Positions 54,325 to 64,000 of a stretch of DNA of 64,000 bases are shown here, one piece after another; positions within the stretch are counted from its first letter, which is position 1; each line of letters opens with the position of its first letter. Origin of the DNA: Gonocerus acuteangulatus (lineage: Eukaryota > Arthropoda > Insecta > Hemiptera > Coreidae). A program made the translations under genes and the position numbers. The stretch spans positions 94,142,760 to 94,206,759 of the forward strand of contig OX328125.1 of assembly GCA_946811695.1 (NCBI GenBank), in the 5' to 3' direction. The notes below the pieces were generated by a model. It saw only the letters and a program-made list of their open reading frames with translations, had not been told where the DNA came from and did no database searches.

Positions 54325-55970
54325 TGTTGAATCCAGATAGTAGCTGCCTCACTATAAATATTACGTTAGCAAAAAACTTGTTTTTTCTTTACGGAGGACA
54401 CTAAACTAAAGAGTGGTAGAGTGGTTATCGTATCAAATATTCATTTATCTTTTCTATCCATAGAGAGGGAACCAAAAATACTTTGTTTCTAATGTCTTTC
54501 ATTCTCGTAGGAGTTATAGGGCGGTCAAAGGAATTTCCAAAATTACAAGCATAACAATCAAACATACTGTTTAGTTGTGCTGGTGGTGACAATGTGTACG
54601 TAACTTAGTATTTTATCAGTTTCTTCAATAATTAATATTTTGTTTCAAGTTATATTCCTCCGTATCTTTTATTGATTACAGGTAAAGACTAGAAAACAAC
54701 CAAGGTGGAGGTTGGGCTAAATGATGAATGTTGAAGCCCTAAATAAATAAAAACTGGTTTCTATAAATCCATACATCAAGAGAACCGCGCTTTTAAAAAG
54801 TTAGTTGCCGTATCCATAGTGGATGAAAAGCCTGTTGAGATATTTAGCCCCCTAATTCCTAGCCGAGGTAAGCCAATACTTGAAGATTGCTACAAGAGCG
54901 ATTCATTGAAAAGACTTTGAGCTACCTTGAAGCACTCAGCATTGGAATTGAGCATCTCATTGCAAGTTTCTCTTCAGCTATTCACTGGAAGGAATCAATG
55001 CTCGCTTTAAAGGATTTACTTCTTATTCCAACTAGTCGTTAGGCCTACTTTGCATCCACTGGAGTGGTGGGGGAAAACGTTTTTACCTTTTACAATCTAT
55101 ATATAAGAATACCATAATGTAGCAATTTTCGAGTCTGCCTGGATAAAAAACGAAGGGGTGTGTTGGCGAAGACCACATCCAGTTACTTTGAAGAATCTGT
55201 CGTGAATCGAAACAGTGATTTTGGTACTTAAGGATTAGCTTACAGGTTCTTGGCAGATTATCTATTACTTCTATACATGTTATCCAAGGTTAGAAACCCA
55301 TATTATATAAATATCAGTAATCAAAAGTTAATAGAGCAATGAAAAGTATTTAAAATCACTGTAATCACTACTAAAAGTAACTTTTTTTTACTACTATATT
55401 TATATAAAGTTTAAGTAACACTTTTAGGCTTGTAAAGCATAAATGAAAATAATCAGAATTTATTTTAGCAAGCAATATTTATTAATAAAAATGTTAATAT
55501 TATAAAATTCAATGGTAATTGTGAAGTATAGGGGCTCCTCAACGATTTTTTTATCCGGTGGTTCTATAATATATTTAGGTATAATGTATATTTATTTCAC
55601 ATTGTAGGCATACGTGCTATGCGTTTCCACTCGCTACGCTCGCTCAAGAAGATGCCAAAACTCTGGTCAATCCAATAGAATTCTATTAATTTTGGCGAGT
55701 AAGATTGACTTGAGTGTTGAAGGTTACTTTACTACAAGCAACAACCAATAGAATTGCCCATAGGACTATGTCAATGGAAAGCTAATGAATAATACGCATG
55801 CGCTGAATCACTGCTATAATAAATAACTACAGATACTTCACAAGTAACTGGATGTGCTCTTCGCAAACAGACCCAAAACGACAATATTACCCCCAGCGCC
55901 ATCATCTAAGACGCATGATATGGATTAACCCATGATATTCTCGTAATAACTATCGCCAAAAGTAAAGCTT
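54325..55970. other. Unannotated
   Basis: AT-rich. No convincing exon or element end on either strand. Confidence 0.4.
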
Positions 55971-55974
55971 ATGA

Positions 55975-56260
55975 TGTGTTGCGTTAGGCCTTGTTTCGAA
56001 ACCAAACTAAAGCCTTCACTTGAAAATACAGCACAGCTAAATCGAGAATAGAAGCAATTCTAAGAACATGATAACCATCCCAACTAGTTAATTTCTACCA
56101 CTGATTAGATTTCCCAACTTCTAGGAAACACAATATAGTACTTCTATAATTAAAGTCATCGCGGAGGTGTTGATAATAACTAACTAGGGATCAAGTATTA
56201 AATGCAAAACTGGTTTTTAGTTCAATGAGTCTCATCCATAGCACAAAGTTTATTAATTAA
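55975..56260. repeat. Duplicated segment, single-unit copy
   Basis: Homologous to 52635-53040 from GTTAGGCCTTGTTTCGAA to GTTGATAATAACTAACTA. Here only one 63-bp unit exists and lacks CACTCCCAGTTACC. Confidence 0.88.
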
Positions 56261-56334
56261 AGTAGAGAAGGAATAGCTATGATTCAGCTAAGAGAATTTC
56301 TCTAACTATCTGAACCTTATCTATATATATAAAA

Positions 56335-56475
56335 ATCACGTATCTGTCTGTTTGCCCGTATGTCTGTTTGTTCCTTATACAAATCTACACCGTTTGACCG
56401 ATTTTTACCAAACTTGGCACACAGGTAGGTCTTAATACGGGAAATCTCCTAGGCTAGGACAAAATTGTCAAATTT
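56335..56475 (+). repeat. Single unit of the 122-bp repeat
   Basis: GTCTGTTTGTTCCTTATACA, CCGATTTTTACCAAACTTGG and CACACAGGTAGGTCTTAATA match the array at 43125-43515. Confidence 0.75.
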
Positions 56476-56879
56476 CAAAATTTGGTCAAAAGGTCAGAAT
56501 AACTAGAACCCATTGATGACTTTACATCATTATATAATCATGTAATGCAGTTTATTTCAATTTTATATCATCAGTCACTGTCTAACTAAGGAGCGCTGGC
56601 CTTTCTTAGGTAAGAGCTATCTACTCGCAGGACGTGGTGCTGACCTCTGTCGGCTGTAAGATGTACTGCTGTGGTGCTGGCCTCTATTGGCTGTTTCACG
56701 AGACAGCTATAAACAAATTCACAACGTTTGGCCGATTTTGACGTAACTGGGTATACAAGTAGATCTTGATACGGGGAGAGTCATAGGCAGAAAGTAAGTT
56801 ATATGTTTATAAATTTACTAAAATTGTCACAATATCCTCAGATTTTTCTTATTTAAATTTTGGTTGCGTTAGGAAGTAA

Positions 56880-57735
56880 AGAAGTATTAGAAAAAATTGT
56901 TGTTAATAGACATAAAAAGGTTTTGGATCTTGGTATATTTTCTAAAATATCTCGGAAACGGTTCGGAAAACGTGACCATTCAAAAGCTTACTAAATTCTC
57001 TACAGAAAAGGTTCCGTTGTCATTTTCGATGGGGCGATGTCGATCGAAGAAATTAGTGCTTTAAACCTGGAAATTCTTACTTTTGTTCTTTTCAACGGAT
57101 TTTTGTCTCTGTTCATCTCATTTTTTAATTGGTTATTGTTTATTTTAAATTGCATTTAAAAGTAAAAAGAACATTTTAGTAAAACAAGGTATGAAAATGT
57201 GAAACATTGTTATAGTGTTTCATAGAGCGAACGTTAAGAAAAAGGTTGGAGTAACTTCCGCTTAGGATACAATCAGTTTTCGCTGTGGCGCTTAAAATCA
57301 TACATTACTTCTTTTTGACGTTTCATTGTATATTTTTCACGAAAGATCAAAACATAACAGTAAATGATTCTATTCCTTTACTAATGGCAATAGTGATATG
57401 AACGGAAACGCGCTAAGATGGCGCAATTATTGTCATTCGGATTTTTTTTATTTTTAACGTTCCGCCAAATTTAAGTTATTTTATAAATTTCGGTTGCGTA
57501 GGGCGTAGACGAAGTATTCCTAAAAAATATTTTATCAAGAGTCGGGAGACAATTTTGACTTTACGGATACTTTGTGAAATATCAGGAATAAGGCAGAGGA
57601 AAGGAATGTAATCATTCGAAAGGCTAATAAATTTCCTACACAAAAGGTTCAGGATTTTGATTTGACGACCTCAGTGGGAGAAGAAAGTAGTTTCGTTTCT
57701 TTCAAGGGGAAATATTTCTATTTTAAGCAGTCAAG
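56880..57735 (+). mobile_element. HLT-2-related units in tandem
   Basis: A 3' half-element (AATATCTCGGAAACGGTTCG, GAAACGCGCTAAGATGGCGC, damaged hairpin, TCGGATTTTTTTT near 57450) is followed by a second unit with the same order (TTTCGGTTGCGTAGGG, TTTTATCAAGAGTCGG, AAGGCTAATAAATTTCC). The same succession occurs at 53580-54320. Confidence 0.6.
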
Positions 57736-57783
57736 GCAATAATAAATAGAAAAACTCGCCCAAAATACACCTGTTGTACACAA

Positions 57784-58045
57784 CTATACAAATCAACAGT
57801 ACTATCCATGCTAACAAACGCATGCCCTGGTTTGGTGCCAGTAACGCACACTTAAAACGTTTACAAACATTTCAAATTAAGGTTCTCCGAATAGTGACCA
57901 ATGCTCCTTGGCTAGTATGGAACAGCCCAATCCACAGAATTGGAGGTTAATCCATTTTTAACTCGCATAGAAAAGATAGTGTGGAAATATCATCAAATTC
58001 TTCCAGAATCCAGCAACTCCGTCGATTATCGACTGGGACACATAA
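57784..58045 (+). pseudogene. Jockey-type LINE, RT C-terminal remnant
   Basis: Reads LYKSTVLSMLTNACPGLVPV, then in a shifted frame KRLQTFQIKVLRIVTNAPWL and VWNSPIHR, then LEVNPFLTRIEKIVWKYHQI. This is the Jockey-clade end of reverse transcriptase (LYK..I.P.MTYA.P.W, LQ..QNK.LR.I..APW, D.....F...). Stops and at least two frameshifts. Fragment between HLT-2 units and a PLE palindrome. Confidence 0.75.
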
Positions 58046-58154
58046 AAATGTCTCGAATAAAAATTAAAAAAAAAAAAAGTAAGGTAGGGATTGTCGGGGT
58101 TCGGTCACTGCTACTTAATAAAACTACATTTTATCGTAAAAATGGTTTTATTGT

Positions 58155-58193
58155 GCCGACGTTTCGGCTTGAACTTCAAGCCTGCATCAGGGC
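58155..58193 (-). ncRNA. Hammerhead ribozyme motif, core mutated
   Basis: Mirror copy of 58292-58330 in the palindrome. The core reads CTGATGC (invariant A9 changed to C), while stem II and GAAACGTC are kept. Expected to be inactive. Confidence 0.7.
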
Positions 58194-58291
58194 GATGGGA
58201 AGATAGAGAACTATTCCTCACAAATGCGGAATCATTTCTGAATTGAGAAATGATCCCGCATTTGTGAGGAAAAGTTCTCTATCTTCCCATC

Positions 58292-58330
58292 GCCCTGATG
58301 AAGGCTTGAAGTTCAAGCCGAAACGTCGGC
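58292..58330 (+). ncRNA. Hammerhead ribozyme motif (PLE type), intact core
   Basis: Stem I GCC/GGC, CTGATGA at 58295-58301, stem II GGCTTG/CAAGCC with AAGTT loop, GAAAC at 58320-58324 followed by GTC. Identical in core to 47916-47954. Confidence 0.75.
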
Positions 58331-59412
58331 ACAATAAAACCATTTTTATGATAAAATGTAGTTTTTTTAAGTAGCAGTGACCGAACCCCGACAATCCCTA
58401 CCTTGCATCATCTACGGTCAACGATCTCCTCTCAATAAAAAAAAATGTGTTTTTTGTATTGGACCAAATAAAATTGATACTTGAAATCCGGCTAATATCT
58501 ATATTTTGGAGAAACCTATATATAAAAAGTTTTGGCATTCTCTTTGGCAGCCTTCTTTATCAATTAATACTTTGGGGATGGCCGAAGTTAGGTGACATTG
58601 AGGACAACGTAGCTACAACAAAATGTAGGTATTCTTCCTCCATGCCATAGGTAGCTGAAGAAAGCTGCCAAAGATCACGCTGAACGTCCAAAAAATAGAT
58701 TTTTCAAAAAATCAGACTGATTTTCGTAAGAGAATCCAAATATTTCCTGACTGCATATCAACTCAACGGCTAACTATCTACACCTCACTATTTCTAGGTA
58801 ACGTTTCTAAAATCGCACAAGATAACCAATATACTGAAACACGCTAAGCGAGTTTCCTGCTAGTCGGACTTATATTTATGAGACCGACAAGGAATTCTGT
58901 CCCAACTTTCTTACTTCAAGGTTAAAACCGCTACAGAAGTAAAAAAAAAAAACTATTTCTTTGATAGTGAGCCTAAAGGATGAATGAGACATGTGACAAG
59001 TGGTGTCAGTGAACTCCTAACAGGTGTGAACTCAAGACCCTGGGTGAAGAAGCCATCCCGAACACGCGATACACCGAGGTATTAATCATGTAACAGATAC
59101 TAACCCCTTTCCATTTTCTTATCTCTGTTACTCAGGCAAAACGTACATTTTTTTTTCTTTACTCCCCTCAAGGAACACATAATTTTATTGGCGCTACGTG
59201 GACATATCGCAATCAGAAATTCCCGATTATTCTTGAGCAGTTCATACGTCCTGCGGACAGGAAACCACCTATGAAATCTATCCGGAAGTGCGGATAACAA
59301 TTTATTTATGTTATAAAATTGTGACCCTTTCTCTTTCAATATATCATTTGAATAGGCGGAAGGTCATGTATATATAAAACTCGTCAACTTCACTTCATAC
59401 GCTTTATTTTTA

Positions 59413-59454
59413 TACTCTACATGTTTCGCGACTCTTGACGCCTCTTCAGGAGCA
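59413..59454 (-). ncRNA. Hammerhead motif, left end of PLE, one stem II mismatch
   Basis: The minus strand reads GCTCCTGAAGAGGCGTCAAG and AGTCGCGAAACATGTAGAGT: core CTGAAGA and GAAAC intact, ATGTA cleavage site, stem II with one T-T mismatch. Confidence 0.65.
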
Positions 59455-59464
59455 ACTTAATCCT

Positions 59465-59752
59465 GAATTAAAACAAAAGAAAACCAAATATAATGTTTAC
59501 GAAATTAATTGCGCTACATGTGAAAAAGTATATGTAGGAGAACCTGGACAGCTTCTAAAAAAGAGGATAAAACAGCACGTTAAAAACATAGACGAGAATG
59601 ACAACCGAACAGCTTTAGTAGACCATGCAATAAAACATAGACACAAATTCGATTTTGAGAGTATAAAAGTTTTGGATAAAGAAAAGAACCCCATACGAAG
59701 AAAAATAAAAGAAAATATACATATAATTACAAATAGGAAAAAAAAACGGTAA
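59465..59752 (+). CDS. Penelope-like element GIY-YIG endonuclease, partial
   Basis: The frame is open from the left inverted end to TAA at 59750 and reads KYNVYEINCATCEKVYVGEP, GQLLKKRIKQHVKNIDENDN, RTALVDHAIKHRHKFDF and IRRKIKENIHI. NVYEI and YVG are the GIY and YIG strands. R of LLKKRIKQH and E of IKENIHI are the expected catalytic Arg and metal-binding Glu. The CxxC between the strands with following His residues is the PLE-specific CCHH zinc element. Reverse transcriptase is absent (5' truncation). The domain itself is undamaged. The upstream start proposed by a simple ORF search (near 59435) lies in the inverted hammerhead region and is not real. Confidence 0.85.
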   Translation, partial: ELKQKKTKYNVYEINCATCEKVYVGEPGQLLKKRIKQHVKNIDENDNRTALVDHAIKHRHKFDFESIKVLDKEKNPIRRKIKENIHIITNRKKKR

Positions 59753-60018
59753 ATAAAAAAACGGAGATAAAATATTTAAACAATATATTTTTTAATATAC
59801 TCGACGGTAATTAGCAATATTAATATCATTCGTGTTATTTTTATTTTAACTTTAGGATCTATGACAAAAGCTTTCTCTGGAATCGATATAAGCCATGATC
59901 GATCTGAATCAGCTGATGGATAACAGCCAGTTTAACGTCATTGTGTTAGTATGGACGTGGCCCTACCTGTGAAAGGTCTTCCGTAGCTAAGGCTAAATCT
60001 ATGTATATAGGATTAAGT

Positions 60019-60060
60019 TGCTCCTGAAGAGGCGTCAAGAGACGCGAAACATTTAGAGCA
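60019..60060 (+). ncRNA. Hammerhead ribozyme motif with full stems I and II
   Basis: Stem I TGCTC (60019-60023) pairs with GAGCA (60056-60060). Core CTGAAGA is at 60024-60030. Stem II GCGTC/GACGC has loop AAGA (60032-60045). GAAAC is at 60046-60050, then ATTTA with UUA as cleavage triplet. Stem III is minimal. All invariant core bases are present. Situated at the 3' end of the PLE fragment, followed by TAAAAATAAAGC. Confidence 0.82.
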
Positions 60061-60134
60061 TAAAAATAAAGCATATAAAGTGAAGTTGACGAGTTTTATA
60101 TATGCATGATCTTCCGCCTATTCAAATGATATAA

Positions 60135-60940
60135 TTTATGGTAGTCTCGTTTTGGAAATGTGGATTGTACCCGATTCCTGCTGAAGTAGATTTCGGTTTC
60201 TGCCCCGGTTTCGAGTCAGCAAGTTGAGTTTTACATCAATGGAGTCGCTAAGAAAATACCCTATCTAAATGTTAGGAATGGTGAAAACTTATTCATAGCC
60301 CAGCGCAAATAGCTTAGAAGTTGTTGAGCCATAAAAAAAGAAGAAAATACCAGACATTTAAATTTGAGTATTTGTATGTATGACTCAAGCTATGTATGAG
60401 TTTTTCTTTAGAAAATTCGCGCGGAAAAATCGAATCGCCAACGGTTTTGTGTGAAACGATTTCCAATGTCTTTTGGGGAATCGAATCAACCGAACATGCG
60501 AGTCGAAGTTTTTTCTTTTGTAACTTAACTCCTTTTTAATTTAAATGAGAAAGTCTGTTTGTTGACAACTTTCCACTCCAAAACTACTAAACCCATTAGG
60601 AGAAAAGTTTTGTAAATAGATTAGTTAAGTTCCAAACTGTGGCGCTAGAGATCTAACAGATTTTCTATTAACCCGGGAGCTAGATAGGGAGTATAAATGT
60701 ACAAAATGTAAATAGCACTCACTCACACGTAAATTGACATATCTTCAGAACAGCAATAGCGTCTATTAGGGTAGAACGTTTTCCTGGTTGTCCGAGAAGT
60801 ATTGTAAATGTTTATTAAGAAAGTATCTCAAAATCTGCCAACCGCAATTGCTTGAATGTTTTTTACATTCGCTTTCAATAAGTAAAATATCAAAGCTACC
60901 AATAATTTGTATACATTTTTGGGTGTTCTATATAGACTGG
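60135..60940. other. Unannotated
   Basis: No exon or element end recognised. Confidence 0.4.
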
Positions 60941-60941
60941 A

Positions 60942-61290
60942 GGGGGCGAGGTTAGCTCAGAGGTAGAGCACTCGACTAATAAACTGGAGGACCAGGTTCA
61001 AAACCCGAGCGCGCACTAAAGATTTTTTCTTCTAGTGCTGCCGTTCGAGGGTTGGATTTGGGGTCCCAGATCGTCCCTAGGCTCACCCAGCCTTTAATTA
61101 ATAATGGGTACCTTGGGTGCTAATGACTAAAGCAGTCGAAGCAGCCAAGGGGAAAATCAGGCGGCCGGAGCATAGTATTGACCACACTATCTCTCTAGTG
61201 TGCCGTATGGTCAAGAATCAGATTCCTCTACAGTATCTGCCCCTCTGGGCCCTTGTGGCCTCTTACGGGACTGATTTTTTTTTTTTTTAA
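60942..61290 (+). mobile_element. SINE-A, full length, perfect 12-bp TSD
   Basis: ATATAGACTGGA flanks both ends (60930-60941, 61291-61302). Same order of blocks as 53857: A box TAGCTCAGAGGTAGAGC, B box GGTTCAAAACCC, GTTCGAGGGTTGGATTTGGG, AATCAGGCGGCCGGAGCAT, CTTGTGGCCTCTTACGGG and a T/A tail. It is very similar to the 53857 copy (over 95% by eye), hence young. Confidence 0.95.
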
Positions 61291-61304
61291 ATATAGACTG
61301 GAAC

Positions 61305-62140
61305 CAGTCCGAATTCTTGCAGTCACAGAGAACCCTTGAACGTAACACATTTCAAGTACAGGAGCTCTACCGCCCGCTACGGACATACCTCACTCAGGTC
61401 GGTAACTTGGGTGATCCAGTATTTTCTGTCCTTCGACTGTACCCTTTAAAATTGAGTGATACTTGACTAGAGTCAGAAAGATAACTGGTTTTACATTGAT
61501 TATCAATGTATACATTTTCTTTTGCAACTGAGAGGCCCAACGAATGATTTTCAGCAGCCCGGGCGTGAGGTTGAGGCCGTGGTTTCAGTTTCAAAAGTAC
61601 CGATTTCGAATAAAACAAGTTGACAATGATTAAATCAAATTCCTGTTATTATGAGAGCTAATAAAAATATATCTATTTGTCTGTATGAGATTAGTATCAA
61701 ATTTCCAGCGTGATAATCGACATAGACTTGCTGAAGGTCGAACATATCTAAACAATGTTAGTATTATCCGAACTCTCACTTCCCCCTTCACTGCTAACAT
61801 AATCTGATACTTTCCATCACATAAAGTAACAATTGAAAGGCTTCCTGTTAATTATTTGCGGCCTAGTCAACAAATATTCACTTGCCAAGCCGCCGGTAAC
61901 AACTGGTGTCTTTATAAAATAAACTTAGAGCTGACAAAATAATAACGCACAGATATAGAAAAAAAAATCCTGAATCCTGATGAGGACCATGAAATTGCAA
62001 ATAATATTAATTATTCGGCTAAATACAAAAAAAAAAATGTTCCGAATTAAAGGAACTAGTATACTGAAAAAGTAAGAGTTGTAAAGCCTGGAGAGTAAGT
62101 AAGGAAGAATTGGAGAGGAAGAGGCATATATAATACTAAT
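61305..62140. other. Unannotated
   Basis: No recognised gene. The minus frames at 61394 and 61925 show no family motif. Confidence 0.4.
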
Positions 62141-62146
62141 TTTTTT

Positions 62147-62434
62147 AATGAGTCCTGTAACAAGCCACGAGGGTCCAGAGGGCCACATACTATAGAGTCA
62201 TGACCTTACGGCACACTAGGGAGATAGTGTGGTAAATACTACGCTCCGGCCACCTGATTTTGCAGGTATCCATTAATATATTAATTAAAGGCTGGGCTGG
62301 ACGGTCAGAGAGGCCGTATCAAACCCACGAACGAAAACACTGGAAGATAAAAATCTTTAGTGCGTGCTCAGGATTTGAAATCAGTTCCACCAACATGCTA
62401 GTCCAGTACTCTACCAATGAGCTAACCTCGTACC
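62147..62434 (-). mobile_element. SINE-A, moderately diverged copy
   Basis: The minus strand reads TACGAGGTTAGCTCATTGGT, a head with a changed B box (GATTTCAAATCC), CCTTTAATTAATATATTAAT, AAATCAGGTGGCCGGAGCGT and CTCGTGGCTTGTTACAGG. The target duplication is not clear. Confidence 0.85.
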
Positions 62435-62633
62435 CTTATAATAAGTAAACTATTGTAAAATTAAAATACTGCAAATATCGAATGAAGCATGGATCAAGAA
62501 AATAATCACTCATGCACCAAGATACTCATGCAAAAACTCACAACCTCAACACTAAAAGGTCTAGTCTTGAAGTGACCCTACTATTGGAATGTTCTCGTCT
62601 ACATTGGGGCTGTAAGTTTTTATTTTATAAAGC

Positions 62634-62680
62634 ATTTCCCTGAAGAGGCACCAAAAGGGTGCGAAACATATAGCGAAAAG
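62634..62680 (+). ncRNA. Hammerhead ribozyme motif, third sequence type
   Basis: CTGAAGA at 62640-62646, stem II GCACC/GGTGC (62648-62652 with 62658-62662, loop AAAAG), GAAAC 62663-62667, then ATATA. Core and stem II are perfect; stem I is weak (TTTCC against GCGAAA). Probably an orphan PLE 3' end. Confidence 0.65.
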
Positions 62681-62729
62681 GAGAAATGAATGTAGAGATC
62701 GTGTATAGTGAAGTTTTAGTGACATTCCA

Positions 62730-63340
62730 CCAATACCGAAAATTCCTATAATTGAGTACAGGGTCAATTAATTATTAATTAGAGATTCATTTTTTTTAAA
62801 CTAAATTAAATTTCACAAGAAACCTAGTTTTGGACAGATTACCCTGACACAGATTATGCAAACGGAAATGGCTTAATATCGAACATGTGGTTCTCTAATT
62901 TTTGGTAGGAAAATAATTTAAAATGACATCCTGCAGGACGTCTATAAGCTTAGCGAATTCCTCAGCAGAATAAATTTGGTAAGAAATAGCGTCACATTAT
63001 TACAGTGTAGTGAAATTGATACAAACCTATACTGATAGGCTATTTTCATTTAATAGACACGAAAGGGTCAAACTTTGCCCAAATAGTATAGGTTTGTCAC
63101 CGGGCTATGCGTCAGTCTCTCTAAATATCAAAAAAAATCATCCCAGAAGGAGACAAAAACCACATCGAGGCAAACCCACTTTCATAATCCGTGACTGTAT
63201 TCTTCATTAAAAAATTGTAATATCAAATAATAAGGTGTAATTTAACATGAATAAAGATTGGTTATTATAAGTATGTATATGATTATTAATTAATATAGAG
63301 TTTTTATAAATCTACTGAAACAATTACAGAAAAAAATCAC
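62730..63340. other. Unannotated
   Basis: AT-rich. Nothing recognised. Confidence 0.4.
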
Positions 63341-63344
63341 ACTA

Positions 63345-63412
63345 AGAATCAATGGTGCTAATGATCAAGTGGTCAATGCACGAAAACAAAATAATAAATA
63401 AAAAATGAAAAG
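63345..63412 (+). mobile_element. SINE tail fragment, diverged
   Basis: AATGGTGCTAATGATCAAGT, GGTCAATGCACGAAAACAAA and an ATAATAAATAAA end resemble the shared SINE tail. Confidence 0.45.
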
Positions 63413-63754
63413 TCAAAAGGCAAACTGAGAACGAAAAAAAAAATAATAAGACGTAAAAACATCTCAAATCGTGACAAGAATGTTTTTTCACAGATTCGCC
63501 AACGAGGTAAAAATCGGCAATAAGAAGTGTTCATTGGACGGCCATTGACACGGAATGATTAATCGAATTATTTTTACTGGGAAAAACACGGACTGACGTG
63601 ACTGGTCAGCTAAATAATAGATTCTCAACTCGCGATGTCATGACCCGATAAAACCAGAAAAAGGGAGCTTTTATAGCTAGGATAAGCACGTATACCAAGA
63701 ATACTCTTGTATAAAAACAATATTACTGCATGTACTCAGAACTATTTAGCAATA

Positions 63755-63870
63755 TTTAGCGCGTTTTCGCTAAGAATACCCACTTATGACGCCGAACTGA
63801 TGACACAATCCGGAAGTACCGACTAGAATAATTCACATTTCAATACGTTTGATTACAAAAATAACGGTCT
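63755..63870 (+). mobile_element. HLT-2 5' end
   Basis: TTTAGCGCGTTTTCGCTAAG, AATACCCACTTATGACG, CACAATCCGGAAGTACCGAC and TAGAATAATTCACATTTCAA follow the order of the HLT-2 5' region at 34194-34070 (plus orientation here). Cut off by the sequence at 63885. Confidence 0.6.
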
Positions 63871-63885
63871 TTCGAATTGGATTCA

Positions 63886-63922
63886 TACAGGGTGTATCGC
63901 AAGTTAATGAGAATACTCAAGG

Positions 63923-63986
<64 letters not shown>
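63886..63986. repeat. CAGGGTG-type terminus followed by a 59-base A run
   Basis: TACAGGGTGTATCGCAAGTT could be a mariner-like or LINE end. An A run of about 59 bases (63928-63986) follows. Such a run may be a retroposon tail or a consensus artefact. Confidence 0.4.
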
Positions 63987-63988
<2 letters not shown>

Positions 63989-64000
63989 AAACCCTTCCAA

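Larger units (their letters stand above)
58081..58404. repeat. Large palindrome of PLE ends, 159-bp arms, 6-bp spacer
   Basis: The left arm (from AAGGTAGGGATTGTCGGGGT) and right arm (to CCCCGACAATCCCTACCTT) are nearly perfect complements around GAATTG (58240-58245). Each arm carries a hammerhead sequence. The plus copy is intact (58292-58330). The minus copy has CTGATGC instead of CTGATGA. Confidence 0.92.
59341..60132 (+). mobile_element. Penelope-like element fragment flanked by inverted hammerhead-bearing ends
   Basis: The outer 120 bases are inverted repeats: ATATCATTTGAATAGGCGGA at the left and its complement at the right, then ACTCGTCAACTTCACTT, then the hammerhead, up to GAGCAACTTAATCCT / AGGATTAAGTTGCTC. 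Between them lies a GIY-YIG coding end and a 3' UTR. Inverted terminal fragments around a 5'-truncated body are typical of PLE insertions. Confidence 0.85.

Overview
This is nuclear DNA from an animal, almost certainly an arthropod and probably an insect. The evidence is AT-rich sequence, spliced exons with GT/AG borders, and transposons of arthropod type: Penelope-like elements with hammerhead motifs, rolling-circle elements of Helentron/DINE-1 architecture, R1/I-group and Jockey LINEs, tRNA- and 5S-derived SINEs, and hAT and PIF MITEs. The species cannot be named from the sequence. Nothing is bacterial, and no operon, CRISPR array or intact RNA gene is present.

The only host gene recognised is on the minus strand at the left. 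Six exons (14048 down to 7621) splice in frame into an EEIG1/FAM102-family protein: the second half of the N-terminal C2 (NT-C2) domain, a serine-rich tail, a Pro/Trp-rich exon and a short tentative exon. The first coding exon was not found and may lie beyond position 64000. If so, most of 14-64 kb is one very large intron. The last exon may lie outside the left end. An unassigned open frame at 17567-17831 is the only other stretch that reads like host coding sequence.

The rest is layered mobile DNA. Left part (1-14 kb): the C-terminal end of a Penelope-like GIY-YIG reading frame, an inverted-repeat MITE family (two copies), a GC-rich MITE, and a 939-bp mariner-like fold-back element. Centre (11-46 kb): four copies of a Helentron-like family (HLT-1) with a terminal (TA)n tract, a roughly 147-bp poly-G-containing minisatellite and a 3' hairpin. 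A second family (HLT-2) has an almost identical 3' hairpin. In one HLT-1 copy a SINE sits inside the (TA)n tract; in another, a 2.3-kb LINE sits at the same place. A second short LINE copy also lies in (TA)n. This part also holds a 20-bp satellite with a 140-bp higher-order period, a 244-bp hAT MITE and an 882-bp hAT element (both with perfect 8-bp duplications), and a 300-bp PIF/Harbinger-like MITE. Right part (43-64 kb): a 5S-rRNA-derived SINE, a tRNA-Ser-like SINE with a related 3' end, 106-bp and 63-bp tandem arrays, several Penelope-type hammerhead motifs (two in a palindrome, two flanking a GIY-YIG reading frame), a Jockey LINE remnant, and two young SINEs with perfect 12-13-bp target duplications.

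Most apparent open frames in the window are short and arise from microsatellites or repeats, and are not listed.
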